Made by a program: the position numbers and the translations under genes
Shown: positions 12,561 to 24,322 of the stretch, piece by piece
How the letters are laid out: every line of letters starts with the position of its first letter
Position numbering within the stretch: the first letter of the stretch is position 1
The notes under the pieces: generated by a model
Seen by the model: only the letters and a program-made list of their open reading frames with translations
Told to the model about the DNA's origin: nothing
The model's database searches: none
Source of the DNA: Schizophyllum amplum
Taxonomy: Eukaryota > Basidiomycota > Agaricomycetes > Agaricales > Schizophyllaceae
Direction: 5' to 3'
Assembly (NCBI GenBank): GCA_007026445.1
Contig: VDMD01000033.1
Location: forward strand, 248,001 to 312,000
DNA length: 64,000 nucleotides

Positions 12561-12899
12561 TGATGTGGTGGATTTGCAGTTTACAATTTGTACGATTACA
12601 GCTGCCGTTATTCCTTCGATATTCTCTTCACGAATAGTCCATTGTCGACAGCATGCGCCCCGTGAATGATGCTGCGTGTATGCAATAGTATAAATTGTTG
12701 CGAAAGACCTCGTCTTGTCAATTACCCGAGAAGAACACATCGAAAACCCTGCGGAAACTGTCAGCAGTATCACTGAGTAGTCATAAGCCACGCACCTTAT
12801 TAAATAGCCCAAGAGAACGAATTACTTGTAGTAAATCGAATCCATCAGTATCCATTTTGACGACCCATCAGCGAGGGAGGCAGCCTGTCGAGGGATTGT
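12561..12899. other. Convergent 3' spacer
   Basis: About 340 bp between the stop codons of the dioxygenase (plus) and the small secreted peptide gene (minus). AT-rich, no gene seen; it probably carries both 3' ends. Confidence 0.5.
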
Positions 12900-13140
12900 T
12901 CAGGAAAATGAAGGGATGGAGAACGCCGGCAGACTCGCGGCTTTCATGATGTTCTACAGTACATATCAGAAGATCAATCTCGGGCATCTGGATAGTGGGA
13001 CTCACCGTGCCATGCAAAATTCCTTTCAAGGTCATAATCTCGTACGCCGCAGGTTCGTTGGCTGATCTCTCTTCGCTAGCTATAGGCGCCGCGAGAGCGC
13101 CGAGGGCGAACGAGAATGCGAGGGCGAGGGAGAGCTTCAT
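12900..13140 (-). CDS. Small secreted peptide, 62 residues, unknown
   Basis: The ATG at 13140 begins MKLSLALAFSFALGALA, a clear signal peptide with likely cleavage after an Ala near residue 17-18. The first exon runs to ILHGT; a 52-bp intron (GTGAGT to TGTAG) joins it to NIMKAASLPAFSIPSFS and a TGA at 12900-12902. The mature peptide would be only about 44 residues, with no cysteine. That is unlike most cysteine-rich fungal effectors, and there is no CaaX end, so it is not a mating pheromone. A TATAAA box lies 77 bp upstream, which supports a real transcript. If the intron is retained, the frame reads on to about 12868. No family recognised. Confidence 0.6.
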
Positions 13141-13862
13141 TGGATTGTCGGTCAGATGTGTGGGTGCTGATGGCGTCCTGCGTCCAGAAATGGTGCCTCC
13201 GTTCAGGGCTCTCGCCTTTATAGCAGACGGATCTGCGTTTAGGGGCCATCACCGCGAAAGGCGAGTGTCATTGACAGTGACACCTCCCGCTTCGAAATCT
13301 GCGATATCGACGGCGTCCCGCGCGCTAGCTATGTGTAGACATTCCGATGAGAATAGCGTTGCGAGCAGTCCGCAAGGGAGGCAATACGGGCGCGAATATG
13401 GAGAAGAGGATGACAAGAGGTGACGAGACGCGTTTCCCACTGTTTCCCAGGCTTTGCAGCCCCACGGGGGGCGTGATCCGAACCATGCACGTGGTGATTG
13501 CAAGATGTGCGGGCCGCGAACTGGCCGCAAATTGCCGTCGGCCGCTGCATGCAAGTCCCCTGCCGGCGGTCACGGTGGCAACCGCGTATGGATGTCTTTA
13601 TGTTCGAGACCTCGAGCTTCGAGTCCTGTGCGGGCTTCGCAAAGTTTGGAGAACAAACTCTATAACCATGCGACCGCGCACCCTTGATCGATGATCCCCT
13701 AGCGTTCGGCCAACATGTCCAACAGACTTCTCGGTGCGACTCAGTGTCCGAGCGCGACAAGCGATGGCAGAAGCGAGAAACGTTCCAGTTCATTCACAAG
13801 TGACAAGAGTACATAGCGTAAGCTACACACCGTCGTCCGAGTCTCGAAGTAAGTACGGTCCT
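13141..13862. other. Intergenic region
   Basis: About 720 bp holding the promoter of the secreted peptide gene (TATA at 13217) and the 3' flank of the deacetylase gene. Open frames on both strands are short and unstructured; no other gene seen. Confidence 0.5.
13217..13222 (-). promoter_or_regulatory. TATA box of the small secreted peptide gene
   Basis: TATAAA on the minus strand, 77 bp upstream of the ATG at 13140. Confidence 0.6.
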
Positions 13863-15171
13863 TCACGCCTGCGATTCATACGGAAACTTCGCCATCCAGT
13901 GCTGCGCGATCTCCTCTCGCGTGGCAAACCAAACTCCCTCCTTGCTCTTCGCGTACTCGATGAACTTGCGCAGCGCTGCCAGCCGCGCGGGCTTACCGAC
14001 GATGCGGCAGTGTAGCCCGACCGACATCATCTTCGCGTGACCCTGCATGCCCTCCGCGTACAGCTCGTCAAATGCAGCGATGAGGTAGGATGAAAAGTCG
14101 TCGGGGGAGATGAAGGCTTGGTATCCCGCATTCTGTGCGGGTGGTCAGCAAGGGTACCGACGCGTTGACAAACGGGCGCACCTTGTAATCGTTGGTATCC
14201 AAAGTGTACTTCAGGAAAAGTCAGTCCTGCCTTTGCTAAAAATCGCGCGACTTACGGGGACGATGAGTAGGCCCTCATCAGGTGCGCCACCGGGGTATGG
14301 TATCCTATTTTTGTCAGCGATATCCTCACCCTTCAGAACAACACTCACCAATGAGGCAGGTCATCGCTATAGTCATCACTGTACCAGAGCAGGGGTATAC
14401 CCTCCTCCTTGAACACCCGCGCCAGTAGCCCTCGAGAGCGTGCGCCCGCCTTAGTGGCGACCATTCCGTAATACCATCCGCGCGGTGGGTTACCTGATGG
14501 GCTGGTGGTCTTGATAGCTGCAACGCCGGCGTACGTTAGCTACGTTCTGATCGTGGAACGAACGACTGATGCACCATTGATGGCCTTGCGTATGTTCTCT
14601 GCCTCTTCTTCGACGGACCACGCACTGCGGTCTACCCATCGCCAGCCATGCGACCCAATCTCGTGCCCGCCTGTCTCTAGTGCGGTAGCGACGGAGGGAT
14701 TCTGTTCGAGCGCGCGACCAACAGCGAAGGATGTGCAGCGCACGCCGGTCTCTTTGAACAGACGCAGGATGCGCCAGACGCCCGCGCGTGAGCCATACTA
14801 TGTAAGATAAGCATGATACGATCTAAGGTAGAGGGATTGACGCACCTCATACAAGGATTCTATGTTCACGTCACGCTCGCCGGTCATGGGTGTCTGACCG
14901 GGGCCCAGCTGTTCAGAAGGCTGAGTATCTGAACGAGCGCAAGCTTGGAGTGTGGCGAACGCACCTCGCTCGCGATGGTCTCCGTGACGTTGTCCCCGTT
15001 GACTGGCGTCACCTCCGAGCCCTCCTCGTAGTTGAGGACCAGGTTGATCGCGATCTTCGCGCCGTTCGGCCACTGAGGGTCAGGCGTGTCTTCACCATAT
15101 CCGATGAGGTCGCGTGGGCCGTATCCGGCAGCAAGGTCTGCGGACGAGAGCGTCGAAGCGGGGGCGGACAT
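13863..15171 (-). CDS. PuuE-like polysaccharide deacetylase / allantoinase-type hydrolase
   Basis: NodB-fold hydrolase of the subfamily often named urate-catabolism or allantoinase PuuE, about 340 residues. The N-terminus has the signature RDLIGYGEDTPDPQWP, then AINLVLNYEEGSE. After two introns come SLYEYGSRAGVWRI, the NodB-type core GVRCTSFAVGRALEQNP, and the metal/active-site segment GGHEIGSHGWRWVDRS with its H-x3-H pair. Later exons give RGWYYG, PLLWYSDDYSDDLPHW, IPYTLDTND and the C-terminal GLHCRIVGKPARL. The start is the ATG at 15171. It lacks a signal peptide, so a cytosolic C-N hydrolase role is likelier than cell-wall chitin deacetylation. It is divergent from the DapA-family aldolase across a 529-bp promoter. 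True substrate unknown. Confidence 0.88.
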
Positions 15172-15700
15172 CGTAACGGCCTAGCAGGGAATAGCAAGCA
15201 GAGACGAACAAGGGGTAGGAGGGCAGTCTGGCGTGGCAGTTGTAAGTGCAAGATACCACGATGCGCGTCTCACGCAGCAGCTTGGTCGCAGGCTGAGAAT
15301 AGCGCGGGAAGATAGGCGCCTATCGTGGCGAGCCGCGGGATCCCGTCGGGCGGTCCGAGCCGAGCCTATCGTCCGCCCCGACAAGCTTTTCATCCGCTTT
15401 CGGCACAAGCACACTGAGATTGGCACAAATCAGCGTCCTCCTCTTGGCCGTAAAACGTCACCACCTCCGCCCCCAGTATCGCGCCGCTATCCCAAATGCC
15501 TATCCCGGATATCTGTCCAAGGAGTAAGCGCTGCGGGCCGACCGATGCAAGGCCGATGCGAAGCGTAGCCAACGTCCTCCCGACGGGTAGGGTAGGCTTC
15601 ATCCGAAGTCACGAAGACCGCGTTTGTGAGGAGCACAGTCGATAAGTGTTGCCTTCTGCTCTTCCCTCCATTCCCTCCACCTTCTTCATAGCCATTCCCC
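15172..15700. promoter_or_regulatory. Bidirectional promoter, deacetylase/aldolase, with GATA and CGG dyads
   Basis: 529 bp between divergent starts. It holds a perfect 14-bp palindrome GATAGGCGCCTATC at 15311-15324, which is two inverted GATA sites, and a second 10-bp dyad CGGGATCCCG at 15336-15345. The latter is a CGG-N4-CCG arrangement like those bound by Zn2Cys6 dimers. Further HGATAR sites lie near 15366 and 15641. GATA factors mediate nitrogen control in fungi; use here is inferred. Confidence 0.5.
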
Positions 15701-17169
15701 ATGGGTCGCTCCCTCCGTCCTGGCATCTATGCGCCACTGCCGTGTTTCTTCGACGAGAACGAGGAGCTCGGTGCGTTGACTTTTCCTTCCCGGCGCGTCA
15801 GCACTCAGCCCATCCTCAGATCTGACGAGCTACAAGAAGCACGTACAATGTAAGCATGTCCTAGACTCGCACGCAGCACCACCTGACAGAAGTCACAGTC
15901 GTCGCCAAAGGCGGCGTCCTACCGGTCGTGTCGGGATCGATGGGCGAGGCGATACATCTAGTGCGCATGAACCCCTCCCACCGTGCGCTGCGCTGCTCAC
16001 AGATGCCCGCCAGTCCCGCGAAGAGCGCATTTCGCTCATCAAGACGGCGCGTGCCGCCCTTGACGAGGCGGGGCTGCCCGACATGCCGATCATGGCCGGA
16101 GCGGGGGCGCCCAGTACCCGGGAGACGATACAGCTCGCTCGAGACGCGGCGGAGGCGGGGGCGGATCACGTCATCGTCGTTCCCTGCGGATACTACAACG
16201 GCCTCCTGACGCAGGACAATTTCAAGGCGCTGAAGCAGTAGTACGTGGTTTGCGGCGCGAAGCGTGGATGCAGGAAGCTGATAGGCGGAGCGTAGCTTCG
16301 TGGATGTTGCCGCTGGCTCTCCGATCCCGGTGTGCGTGAGCTTGATATATCGTCACGAGTGGTGTAGGCTGACCAGGGGTCGCAGGTTGTTGTACAACTT
16401 CCCGGCAGTCGCGGGCGGCATCGACATGACGAGCGACGTGATTGAGGACATTGCACGAGCGGCGCCGAACACCTGCGGGATTAAGCTCACGTACGTCTTG
16501 TGCATCTTCTATAGAAAGCCGTGAGCTGAATCTTTCGCGCCGCAGCTGTGGTGCAGTAGGAAAGCTTACCCGTGTCGCATCGCTAACAAATAGCGCGTCC
16601 TTCCAACACAAGTATCCGCGGAAAGACGAATTCTCGCCGTGAGTTGGGCGTTCGAGCGCCGAGACTTCACTCACTGTCTTCGCAGCTTCCTTGTCATTGA
16701 CGGCTTCATCGACTTTCTGCTGCCGTCCATCGCCGCCGGTGCTGCTGGGTCGATTACGGGGCTAGGGAACTTTGCACCGGTGAGGGGTGTATATCTCGTT
16801 CTGTGATCGGCTGCTAACCGGCTGCACCAGCGCGTGTGCATAAAGTTTTGGGAAGAGTCACGAGCTTCCGCCACCACGAGCGTGACGGATGACCTGCGCG
16901 GTCTGCAGGAAATTGTGGCCCGGGCGGACTGGGCAGCATCCAAGGCGAATGTGGGCAGTTCTTCGAAGACGCGGGGATGTCGTTGCTGACAAAAGACCGT
17001 GTAGATTCCGGGCATGAAGTTCCTGTTGGGCGAATTGTTCGGCTACGGGAGGCTACCTAGGCGGCCGGTGCTGCCTACGAGCGAGGAGCGCGGTCGGTCT
17101 CTGACGAACCACCCGGATATTGTGGCGATCTTAGACCTGGAGAGGAAGTTAGCTGCGCAGCAGTCATAA
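15701..17169 (+). CDS. Dihydrodipicolinate synthase / N-acetylneuraminate lyase (DapA) family aldolase
   Basis: Class I TIM-barrel aldolase, about 330 residues in nine exons. Fungal members cleave 4-hydroxy-2-oxoglutarate, 2-keto-3-deoxy sugar acids and related 2-oxo acids. It starts MGRSLRPGIYAPLPCFFDEN. The GxxGE-type loop is VVSGSMGEAIHLSREER, in which the last join uses an acceptor at 16013. The catalytic Tyr is in LLYNFPA and the Schiff-base Lys in GIKLT, both at normal spacing. GSITGLGNFAP gives the late barrel glycine motif. It ends ERKLAAQQS with TAA at 17167-17169. Because fungi make lysine through aminoadipate, this is unlikely to be a lysine-pathway enzyme. It pairs divergently with the PuuE-like gene. 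Confidence 0.92.
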
Positions 17170-19310
17170 TCTTGTGCCCACCTGTGAAAATTGATGATCA
17201 CGGTCGAAAAACGTTTGATCTCGTCGAGGGAGGCCAGGATGCATGGACGGCCATGCACGTGGTGAGCCAGCGGGCCAGCTGTAAGCTTTGAGGCGCCTGT
17301 CACGTTGAATGTTGAACGTGCACGGCAGATATCGATAGTCACTGAGAACAGGTTTGCCTATGCTATACGCGTTCCTTGGAGATGTTGTCTGGAGTCAGGT
17401 GTTGGCAGTCTAGCAGGGCATTGACTAGGCGTAGTCTGAGCGTAGTCATGCGGAATGGTGGGCGAGCGTAGTCTCCCCAGGCAATCGTCGAACTTAGAGG
17501 ACGAACGTGCGATTGAAGCCGGGCCCGCCGCCGGTGGCGTGTTTTTGGATGCGAGGCTTGCGTAAAGCTGAGTTGAGAGCCTCTGATAATTGTTCGAGGA
17601 AGGTTGAGGAGGACGGTCAACGCGATGAACGGCGGACTGCTTGAAGGCTATAAAGTTGATTCATCTGAGAGACAAGTTACCCAAAGACGAACCACGTGGC
17701 AAGCCAACGCAAGCAAGCCTCGGCAAACGCCGCCAAGTTCGCATCTTGATTCCGAACCGCCACCACGTTCGACTGGGAAAGCTCACGGATGGCGATCTTG
17801 CCCTCTCCACACGCGCCCTTTGGTGAAGACAACGAAGGCTGAGATATCCTGATGGCGCTGCGGCGACGCGGCGATTGCGAGTCCATTGCAACCGTTCAGC
17901 CTTAAACACAATAATTTACCTGTTGCTTGAATTTGCTGCTTGCTCAGACCGGCAGGGAACACGACTCTCAATGGGCCACTGACCCGATGGGACGTGAAGA
18001 TGCGTGTGGCAGCTTTGTTGGCCTTGCATACTCTGACGCAATAACAGTGCATGGATGGGTCGGGGAAGACGCGCCAAGCGCAGACAGCAAGGGGCTGATG
18101 TTACGAAAGCCTCAGCAGAGATTGTCGTAATGAAGTGGTCCATAGCTCCGGCCTGGAAGCGCCAGCGGTGAGTGTACTTATCCGACTCAACGCGGGTCGC
18201 GGACTGCGACGTACACTAAAAATGCATGAAAGGAACGCTACGGGAATGCCAGAAGGACAACAGTAGCGGTATGGGAACGCCAGAGGTGGCGGTAAGTTGA
18301 CAGGGAGGCAGTCACACACGGCGGCGAATAAGTCGTGCGCATTGGGGCATCCGCCACCGCCCCTATCCTCACGCACAACGGGCGGCGCACTACCTCCCGC
18401 GCCCTTGCCCGCACATTTCTGCCTATGCGTTCATGTCGCAGATTTCAGCCGCCGCGCGCTCCGCAATCTCAATAGCCGAGCTGGTCAACAGGACAGGGAG
18501 CAGGTGCGCAGGCGACGTGATTGGGCGGCTACTCGCGCCGCTACCTCCCACTACCCTATTCCCTCCTTTAACACCCGCGGCGCCCCTGGTTCGTCATCAT
18601 AAACGTGCCAGTACATAGACGTCGACGCGCCTGTATGCAACCAGGCTCTTTACGGTCAGCGAGGTGAGGGTCCCTTTGCTCACGCGCTGCATCGTGTCTT
18701 CACCGTCACCTCGCTTCATTTTGCTTATACATTGTAGATAGCACGGGCACGCGCAGCGCGGCGCGTGCCCTCTAAGTATTATTTACCGCAGCTTCCTCGC
18801 ATACAACAAAGTTCGAATATAAATTCGCATACACTGCTCTCCCGGATCGCCCAGCCGTGATATACAGGCTCTCCTGCCAGTTGTTCTGAAGTTGGAGTTG
18901 ACGGAAATCAAGGGGGGCGCGCAGGCGAACGTGCGAACCCCCAAGGCCTCAAGAACGCCTCAACTCGAACCTGATTGAACCTGGATTGAACGCCTTAGAA
19001 ATACGGGAGTCCGGGCCGGTCGAGGGTACAGCGTCATCGGGACTCACCAGGCGTATATTCGACCAGTATTCGACTCAATTGCGTTCTCTTTCCCCTCCAA
19101 GCCCAAGTGTTATAAAGCACATAAATCTCTTGCCTCTTGCCCTCATCAGCGTTCATCTAGTCCTCGACGTCGCATCGAACGCATACGCCTGCCTGATCCT
19201 CCACCTCCTGTGTGCTCCTCGAATACGAAGAGCACCGACCCCGACCCCGTTGATATACGGCTCGCAGCTCGCGAGATTGTATATCGCTAGGTCGGCCCCC
19301 AGACCAGCGC
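17170..19310. other. 2.1-kb intergenic region
   Basis: Between the aldolase and the IBtk-type gene, both on the plus strand. Open frames are short and occur equally on both strands, with no motif or exon chain. Sequence from 18690 to 18860 is AT-richer with a GC-rich imperfect hairpin near 18740-18772. The promoter of the downstream gene probably lies in 18.9-19.3 kb. Nothing else seen. Confidence 0.45.
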
Positions 19311-22300
19311 ATGACCCAGCTCCATGCCCACTTCTATCACCGCAACAAGCAGGCGTTCCAGCGCCTGCTCGACGCCGACCGGGCGAAGCAGTCCGGCGGC
19401 GGGGCGCCCAGCACCAGCGCAGGGCGTGGAACTCCGGGCTCGTGGACGAGGACGCTGACGGCGACTGCACTTGATGTGAACAAGCGCGACTGGCTCGGTC
19501 GTACCCCCCTGCACCTTGCCTGCTCGGCAGGGACGGAAGTCCTCGACTACGTGCGCATTCTACTACGCCATCCGGCGATCAACGTCAACTTGACGGACGC
19601 GGAGAGCGGATGGACAGCGCTGCATCGCTCACTGTATGCTGGAAACCTGCCTGCAGCGTGCGTCTCCGATTCAGCGTTATCGCGCATATACTCACCCATC
19701 CCAGCATCCTCCTCTTGCAACGCGGCGATATAGACATCTCGGTCAAGGACTTAGAAGGCTACACTGCGTTCGATCTCTTCAATGCCACTGTCGAAGGCAC
19801 CAAGCCCGTCCCTGACGACACCCGCGCTGAACTCCTCACTTGGGGCATCAATAAGAATGCCGCCCTGGGTCTCGGGAATGGAGACGACCGTGTCTATCCA
19901 GAGAGCGTGTCACTTGCTGCTCTGCGTGGTGTACAGTCGGACGACCGTCGGTTCTTGCCAGCGTACGTGCGTGCCATAGAGATGTCCAAGCTCCACACAG
20001 GTGCGCATACATCCATCTACCGCTCCTTGCATTAACGGATCGTCAGCCATCATTACCACGGAACCATCCTCCAACATACGCGTCTGCGGGTTTGGCAGTG
20101 GTGGTCGGTGAGCATTTTGCCTTAGGATCTGTTATCGCACGCTGACATATTGTACAGACTTGGTCCTGGGCAGCACACACTGCAGTACAGCTTTCAGCCA
20201 TTACATGCATCAGCCCCCTCGATAACCGTCAAGTCCGTCGCCTTAGGCCAAGACCACACGCTCGCGTTGACCTCGTCGGGCGAGGTCCTCTCGTGGGGAC
20301 TGAACCGTTTTGCGCAGTTGGGCTATGTGGTCGAAATTACTGGACCATTCACCCAGGAGCCCATCCAGGCAACGCCTAGGCGGGTAATGGGTGCCCTTCG
20401 CAAGGACATTGTGGAAGGTGTCGCAGCGTCGAAGACATGTTCGGCATGTTGGACATCCGACGAGGTCTACACATGGGGAACAAATGCTGGGCAGCTGGGT
20501 TACGATCAGCCCGTTCAAGTGCTACCGCGGAAGGTGACGTGGGTCACCCGTGTAGTTGATGTTGCGCTTTCAGTGAGTGATGAATTGCTGCGCTGTTGGT
20601 CTTTGCTCACCCCTGGCTCAGGACACGGCCATGGCGTGTTTGTTGCAGTCCCGGGACGTCATCTTGCTCTGCAACTATCAGCATACGAAGCTCAGCTTCC
20701 CCACTGCGTTTCCATCCGAAATCCAGCCGTATCGTCCGCCGCAGGCGATAAAGAACGCGCATATATCCAAGATCGGGACCAGCGACGGTGTCTTCGGCGC
20801 ACTGTCGTCCAATGGAGAGGTCTTCACGTTCCGTCCGCCTCCGCCTTCGGCATCCGGTGATGGCAAGGACAAGAGCGGCGCTGTCCTACGCAGCGACCCC
20901 AAGGACAAGCTGCGAAGCGACGTGAAGGAAAGAGGCGGTCGTGGAGCGAATGTCTTACCGCTACGCGTCTGGTCATTGAGAAAGCAGTTCACGGCTATCA
21001 GAGTATGTGAAGATTTGGCTCGACGCTTCAAGCGTACTGACCAATCGACAGGACTTTGCTCTCGGCGCAGACGGGTCGATAATCTTGTGCACGGAATCAG
21101 GGCACGTCTTTGTCGGATCCCAGACGGGCAAGGCCGGGCAGATAGGCCCTCAGGCCGGTGGTCGGAAGCCCTTCAAGTACACGCGCTTGCCTTACATTCA
21201 GAAGGTCACGCAGGTATGTTTCCCGTCGTATATACGTTCAGTCATGTTCATCCACTTCATCAGGTATGCGCGAATAATACAGGCGCGTTCGGTGCGATAC
21301 GCGTTGATGCGGCGCCCAAGCCTGTCGTCGTTCAAGGGAACACGCTTTCGCAGGACATGGATATCTTGCAACCGTATATGGTGCATCCGGATGAAGGGCG
21401 CCGCTACCCTGGATGGCGTCCCACCTCATCGCGATCGCGAGAGACGGCGGTTGACACGGCTCGAGCCAGACCACAGGTCGCGCACGATGATGACCCCGAG
21501 GACGACGAAGATAACTCTGGCATTGTGCATGATGTTTATGTGCTTCGTGACATGTGCGAGGCCTCCATACAGAACAAAGAGGCCCGCATGCGCAGCCAGG
21601 ACGAGGGTCAGGACGGCAGCAAGAAACAGGATGTCGGCGGGCCAGTATCGGAAATTGGTCACTATCCCCACGGCGCCGACATAGACGTCCGCCTCCCGAA
21701 TGGCTTCGCCTACCCAGCCCACTCTGTCATATTGGCAGCGCGCTCGACGGTACTGCACGATGTCATCACCATGCAGAAGCCCGTTAGCTCTACCGAGTCG
21801 AAGGGAGTGCGCATCGAGTTTGTCCCGGAGAAGCCAGTGCCGGGCGTTCTGTTCCGCGGCTGCGACCATCTGTCGGTGCTCATATTCTTGCGCTACCTGT
21901 ACACGGACGAGCTGATTGCGCCTTGGGACCCGCGACTCGCGTCACTAGATCGCAGCAGGGTAGGCCTCGATAGTGGCACGATCAAGTCACAACTGCGCGC
22001 GCTTGCTCAGCTGCTAGACCTTCCTCGGTTGGCGCGGGCGCTCGAGTCGCCGTCCAAGCGCGCTCCGGAGGCGTCGCTCGCGACCGATTTGCGCTTGCTC
22101 TATGGCCTGAAGGGCGAGGCTTACAACCTACGTCTACGCCCTGACGTGGTATTACAGTTCGCAGACCACGACGTCTGGTGCCACTCGGAGGTGCTGCGCT
22201 GTAGAACGAATTATTTCGCAGCGTTCTTCGACGAGGCAGTTTGGACGGCGGGACGGAGGGACGCCAAGGGTCTTGTCACCATCGACATGGGCTCGTTCAA

Positions 22301-24096
22301 TTGGGACGTCATGCAGTATGTGCTGAAGTTTATCTTCTGCGGGGAAGATGGACTGTTTGGCGAATTTGGTGGGTTTTCAATACGAGCGATGATGGACATG
22401 TAGCTGATCTTTTTGCAGAATTTGCGGACAGCGTCGACCAGCTCATTGAGTTTCTATTTGAGGTGGTATCCGCTGCCGTAAGTCAAGTCTCGCGATACAT
22501 GCACATAGACTGATACCCGTTTCCAGAATGAGCTCTTGCTGAGTCGGCTGGTCATGGTCTGCTCAGGGATCATACTGCGGCACGTCAATGTCAACAACGC
22601 ATGCTACATCCTTTCAGAGGCGACGCACTATCATGTCGAGCCTCTCGTTCGGAGCATGCAGGGTTACATTGCCGTCAACATGGAGACGTTACTGGAGAGC
22701 CGCATGCTGGATGACATGGCTCCGGATCTCATCAACGAACTGGCGACCTTCACACGCAAGGAACAGGTGCAGCGTCTGCGATTGGACGTTCTGGAAGCCG
22801 AAGGCGCGAGGCTCATGGATGCCCACGCGGATTGGCTTGCCCTGCAGGATGTGGCGGAGCCCCTCATAACATCAAACCGCGCTAGGAAGGACTCGGCGAA
22901 GATGTCTCCGTCGAGGTCGACAAAGAATTTGCGCAAACCGCCATCCAGTCCTACGTTGGGTCCACAGGCGTCGAGTACTGTCGCGATTGAGGACATCTTC
23001 GATATGGACGATGCTACCCCGGCGTCCAATATCGGCGGTTCTACGACGGCACCACCCACTCCCTCCGCCTCCTCGCCGAAGGTGTGGAAGACATCGAGTG
23101 CGCCTCGGTAAGTTCAATGTAGGCCTTTTGTAACTCGAACTAACGTCATGTCTTTCAGTGTCGACATGAAGAGTCTGATGGCTGAAGCAGAGAGCCGGGC
23201 GAGGCCGAGCGCGACACCTGTGGACATAACCAACAAGGGATCCTTGCGTGGTGCCCCGAAGGAGTGGCGTAAGCTGCCCTTGCAGGATGGCACTCCACGT
23301 ACACCCCCAGCTCGCGCACCTGGGATGCCATGGCGAATTCCTTCAACTTCGACGCCTTCCGCAAGCCCTTCCTTGATGGATTTCCCCACCCCCGGTGACG
23401 GGCAGGGCAAGGGCAGCTCGATGCCGGTGCCTCCGACCGTAGATAGGCGACCGTCTCAGCCCATCGTTCCATCCCAGTCGAGGGCACCGCCTGCCTCGCC
23501 GCCGCGGCCTCGAAAGTCGTCTGAAGGCGGGCTTGGCCCTGTATACACGCCTGCAAAACAATCTCCGGCGAAGGGACGTACATCGTGAGTATCTGTATGT
23601 CAACTCGTCACATCCCATAGCTGACCGACCTTGCAGAGGTAACGCTGCATGGACCCGTCCACCGATTGAGCCAGTCGCGTCGCCTTCGTCAGGAATGTCC
23701 TTCGCGGCGATACAGCAAGCGCAACAAGACCAGGGCACACCTGTCCGCGATAAACGCTCGTTGAAGGAGATTCAGGAAGAAGAACGAGACCTACAGGCCG
23801 AGGCGGACTTCATGGTGTGGTGGACCGCTGAGGAGGAGCGCGTGCGCCTCGAAGCTGAAGCGCTCAGCGCGGCAGTTTCGAAGTCAAAGAAGGACGGCGG
23901 AAAGAAGAGACGCGGACCAGCGTCCGATGGGCAACGGCGACGGGCCTCTGGACAGAATGCACCTGGAGTGCGCCAAGAAGGCTCGCGTCAGGAAGATCAG
24001 GCTGCTGGTACTCCAGCACCGAAGCCTTCGGGGCGCCGTCAGAAGAACAAGCAGACGCCGTCGGGGCGATCTGCCCCGCCAAGTTCGGCTTCGTGA
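19311..24096 (+). CDS. Ankyrin-RCC1-BTB protein, IBtk-like
   Basis: Large scaffold, about 1,400 residues, similar in domain order and size to animal inhibitor of Bruton kinase, a substrate adaptor for cullin-3 ubiquitin ligases. It starts MTQLHAHFYHRNKQAFQRLL. Ankyrin repeats follow (DWLGRTPLHLACSAG and GWTALHRSLYAG). RCC1-type propeller repeats come next: LTWGINKNAALGLGNGD, VCGFGSGGRLGPGQ, LSWGLNRFAQLGY, YTWGTNAGQLGYDQ. Then there are two BTB domains: DIDVRLPNGFAYPAHSVIL near the middle and DVVLQFADHDVWCHSEVLRC after it, the second extended by a BACK-like helical part. The tail is low-complexity with a coiled coil, EIQEEERDLQAEADFMVWW, and a basic end. The start is the ATG at 19311, with about ten short introns. 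It has no link to its neighbours. Confidence 0.9.
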
Positions 24097-24322
24097 TCGT
24101 TTGCGCTGTAGAAGTTGTGTAAGTTATCGTTTAAGTTGTGAATACCTACATGTACAGTAGAGGCTCAGGCCGTGTAACTTGGCATGTACGAATGAGGCTC
24201 ACACGCCTCAGACGGCACATATGGCTCAACTATCGGGATGCTTTTGAGACCAAGTGTCGCGGTTAGCGTTACTCAACTCAAATATTCGGGCTTTCATGCA
24301 TGTACAAGGTCTGATATCGATG
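24097..24322. other. Convergent 3' spacer with small inverted repeat
   Basis: 226 bp between two convergent genes. TGAGGC-N6-GCCTCA at 24193-24210 could form a short stem. No coding sequence. Confidence 0.4.

Noticed and set aside
15961..16013. Apparent frameshift in the DapA-family gene when the first CACAG acceptor is used
   Set aside because: Using the next acceptor at 16011-16013 gives a normal 53-bp intron and an in-frame HLSREER motif, so there is no frameshift.
18920..18990. Possible tRNA signalled by a TTCG-rich stretch on the minus strand
   Set aside because: No acceptor stem, anticodon arm or proper T-loop pairing could be laid out.
20678..21031. Antisense open frames within the IBtk-like gene and similar shadows elsewhere
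   Set aside because: They mirror codon bias of the real gene on the other strand and carry no domains of their own.
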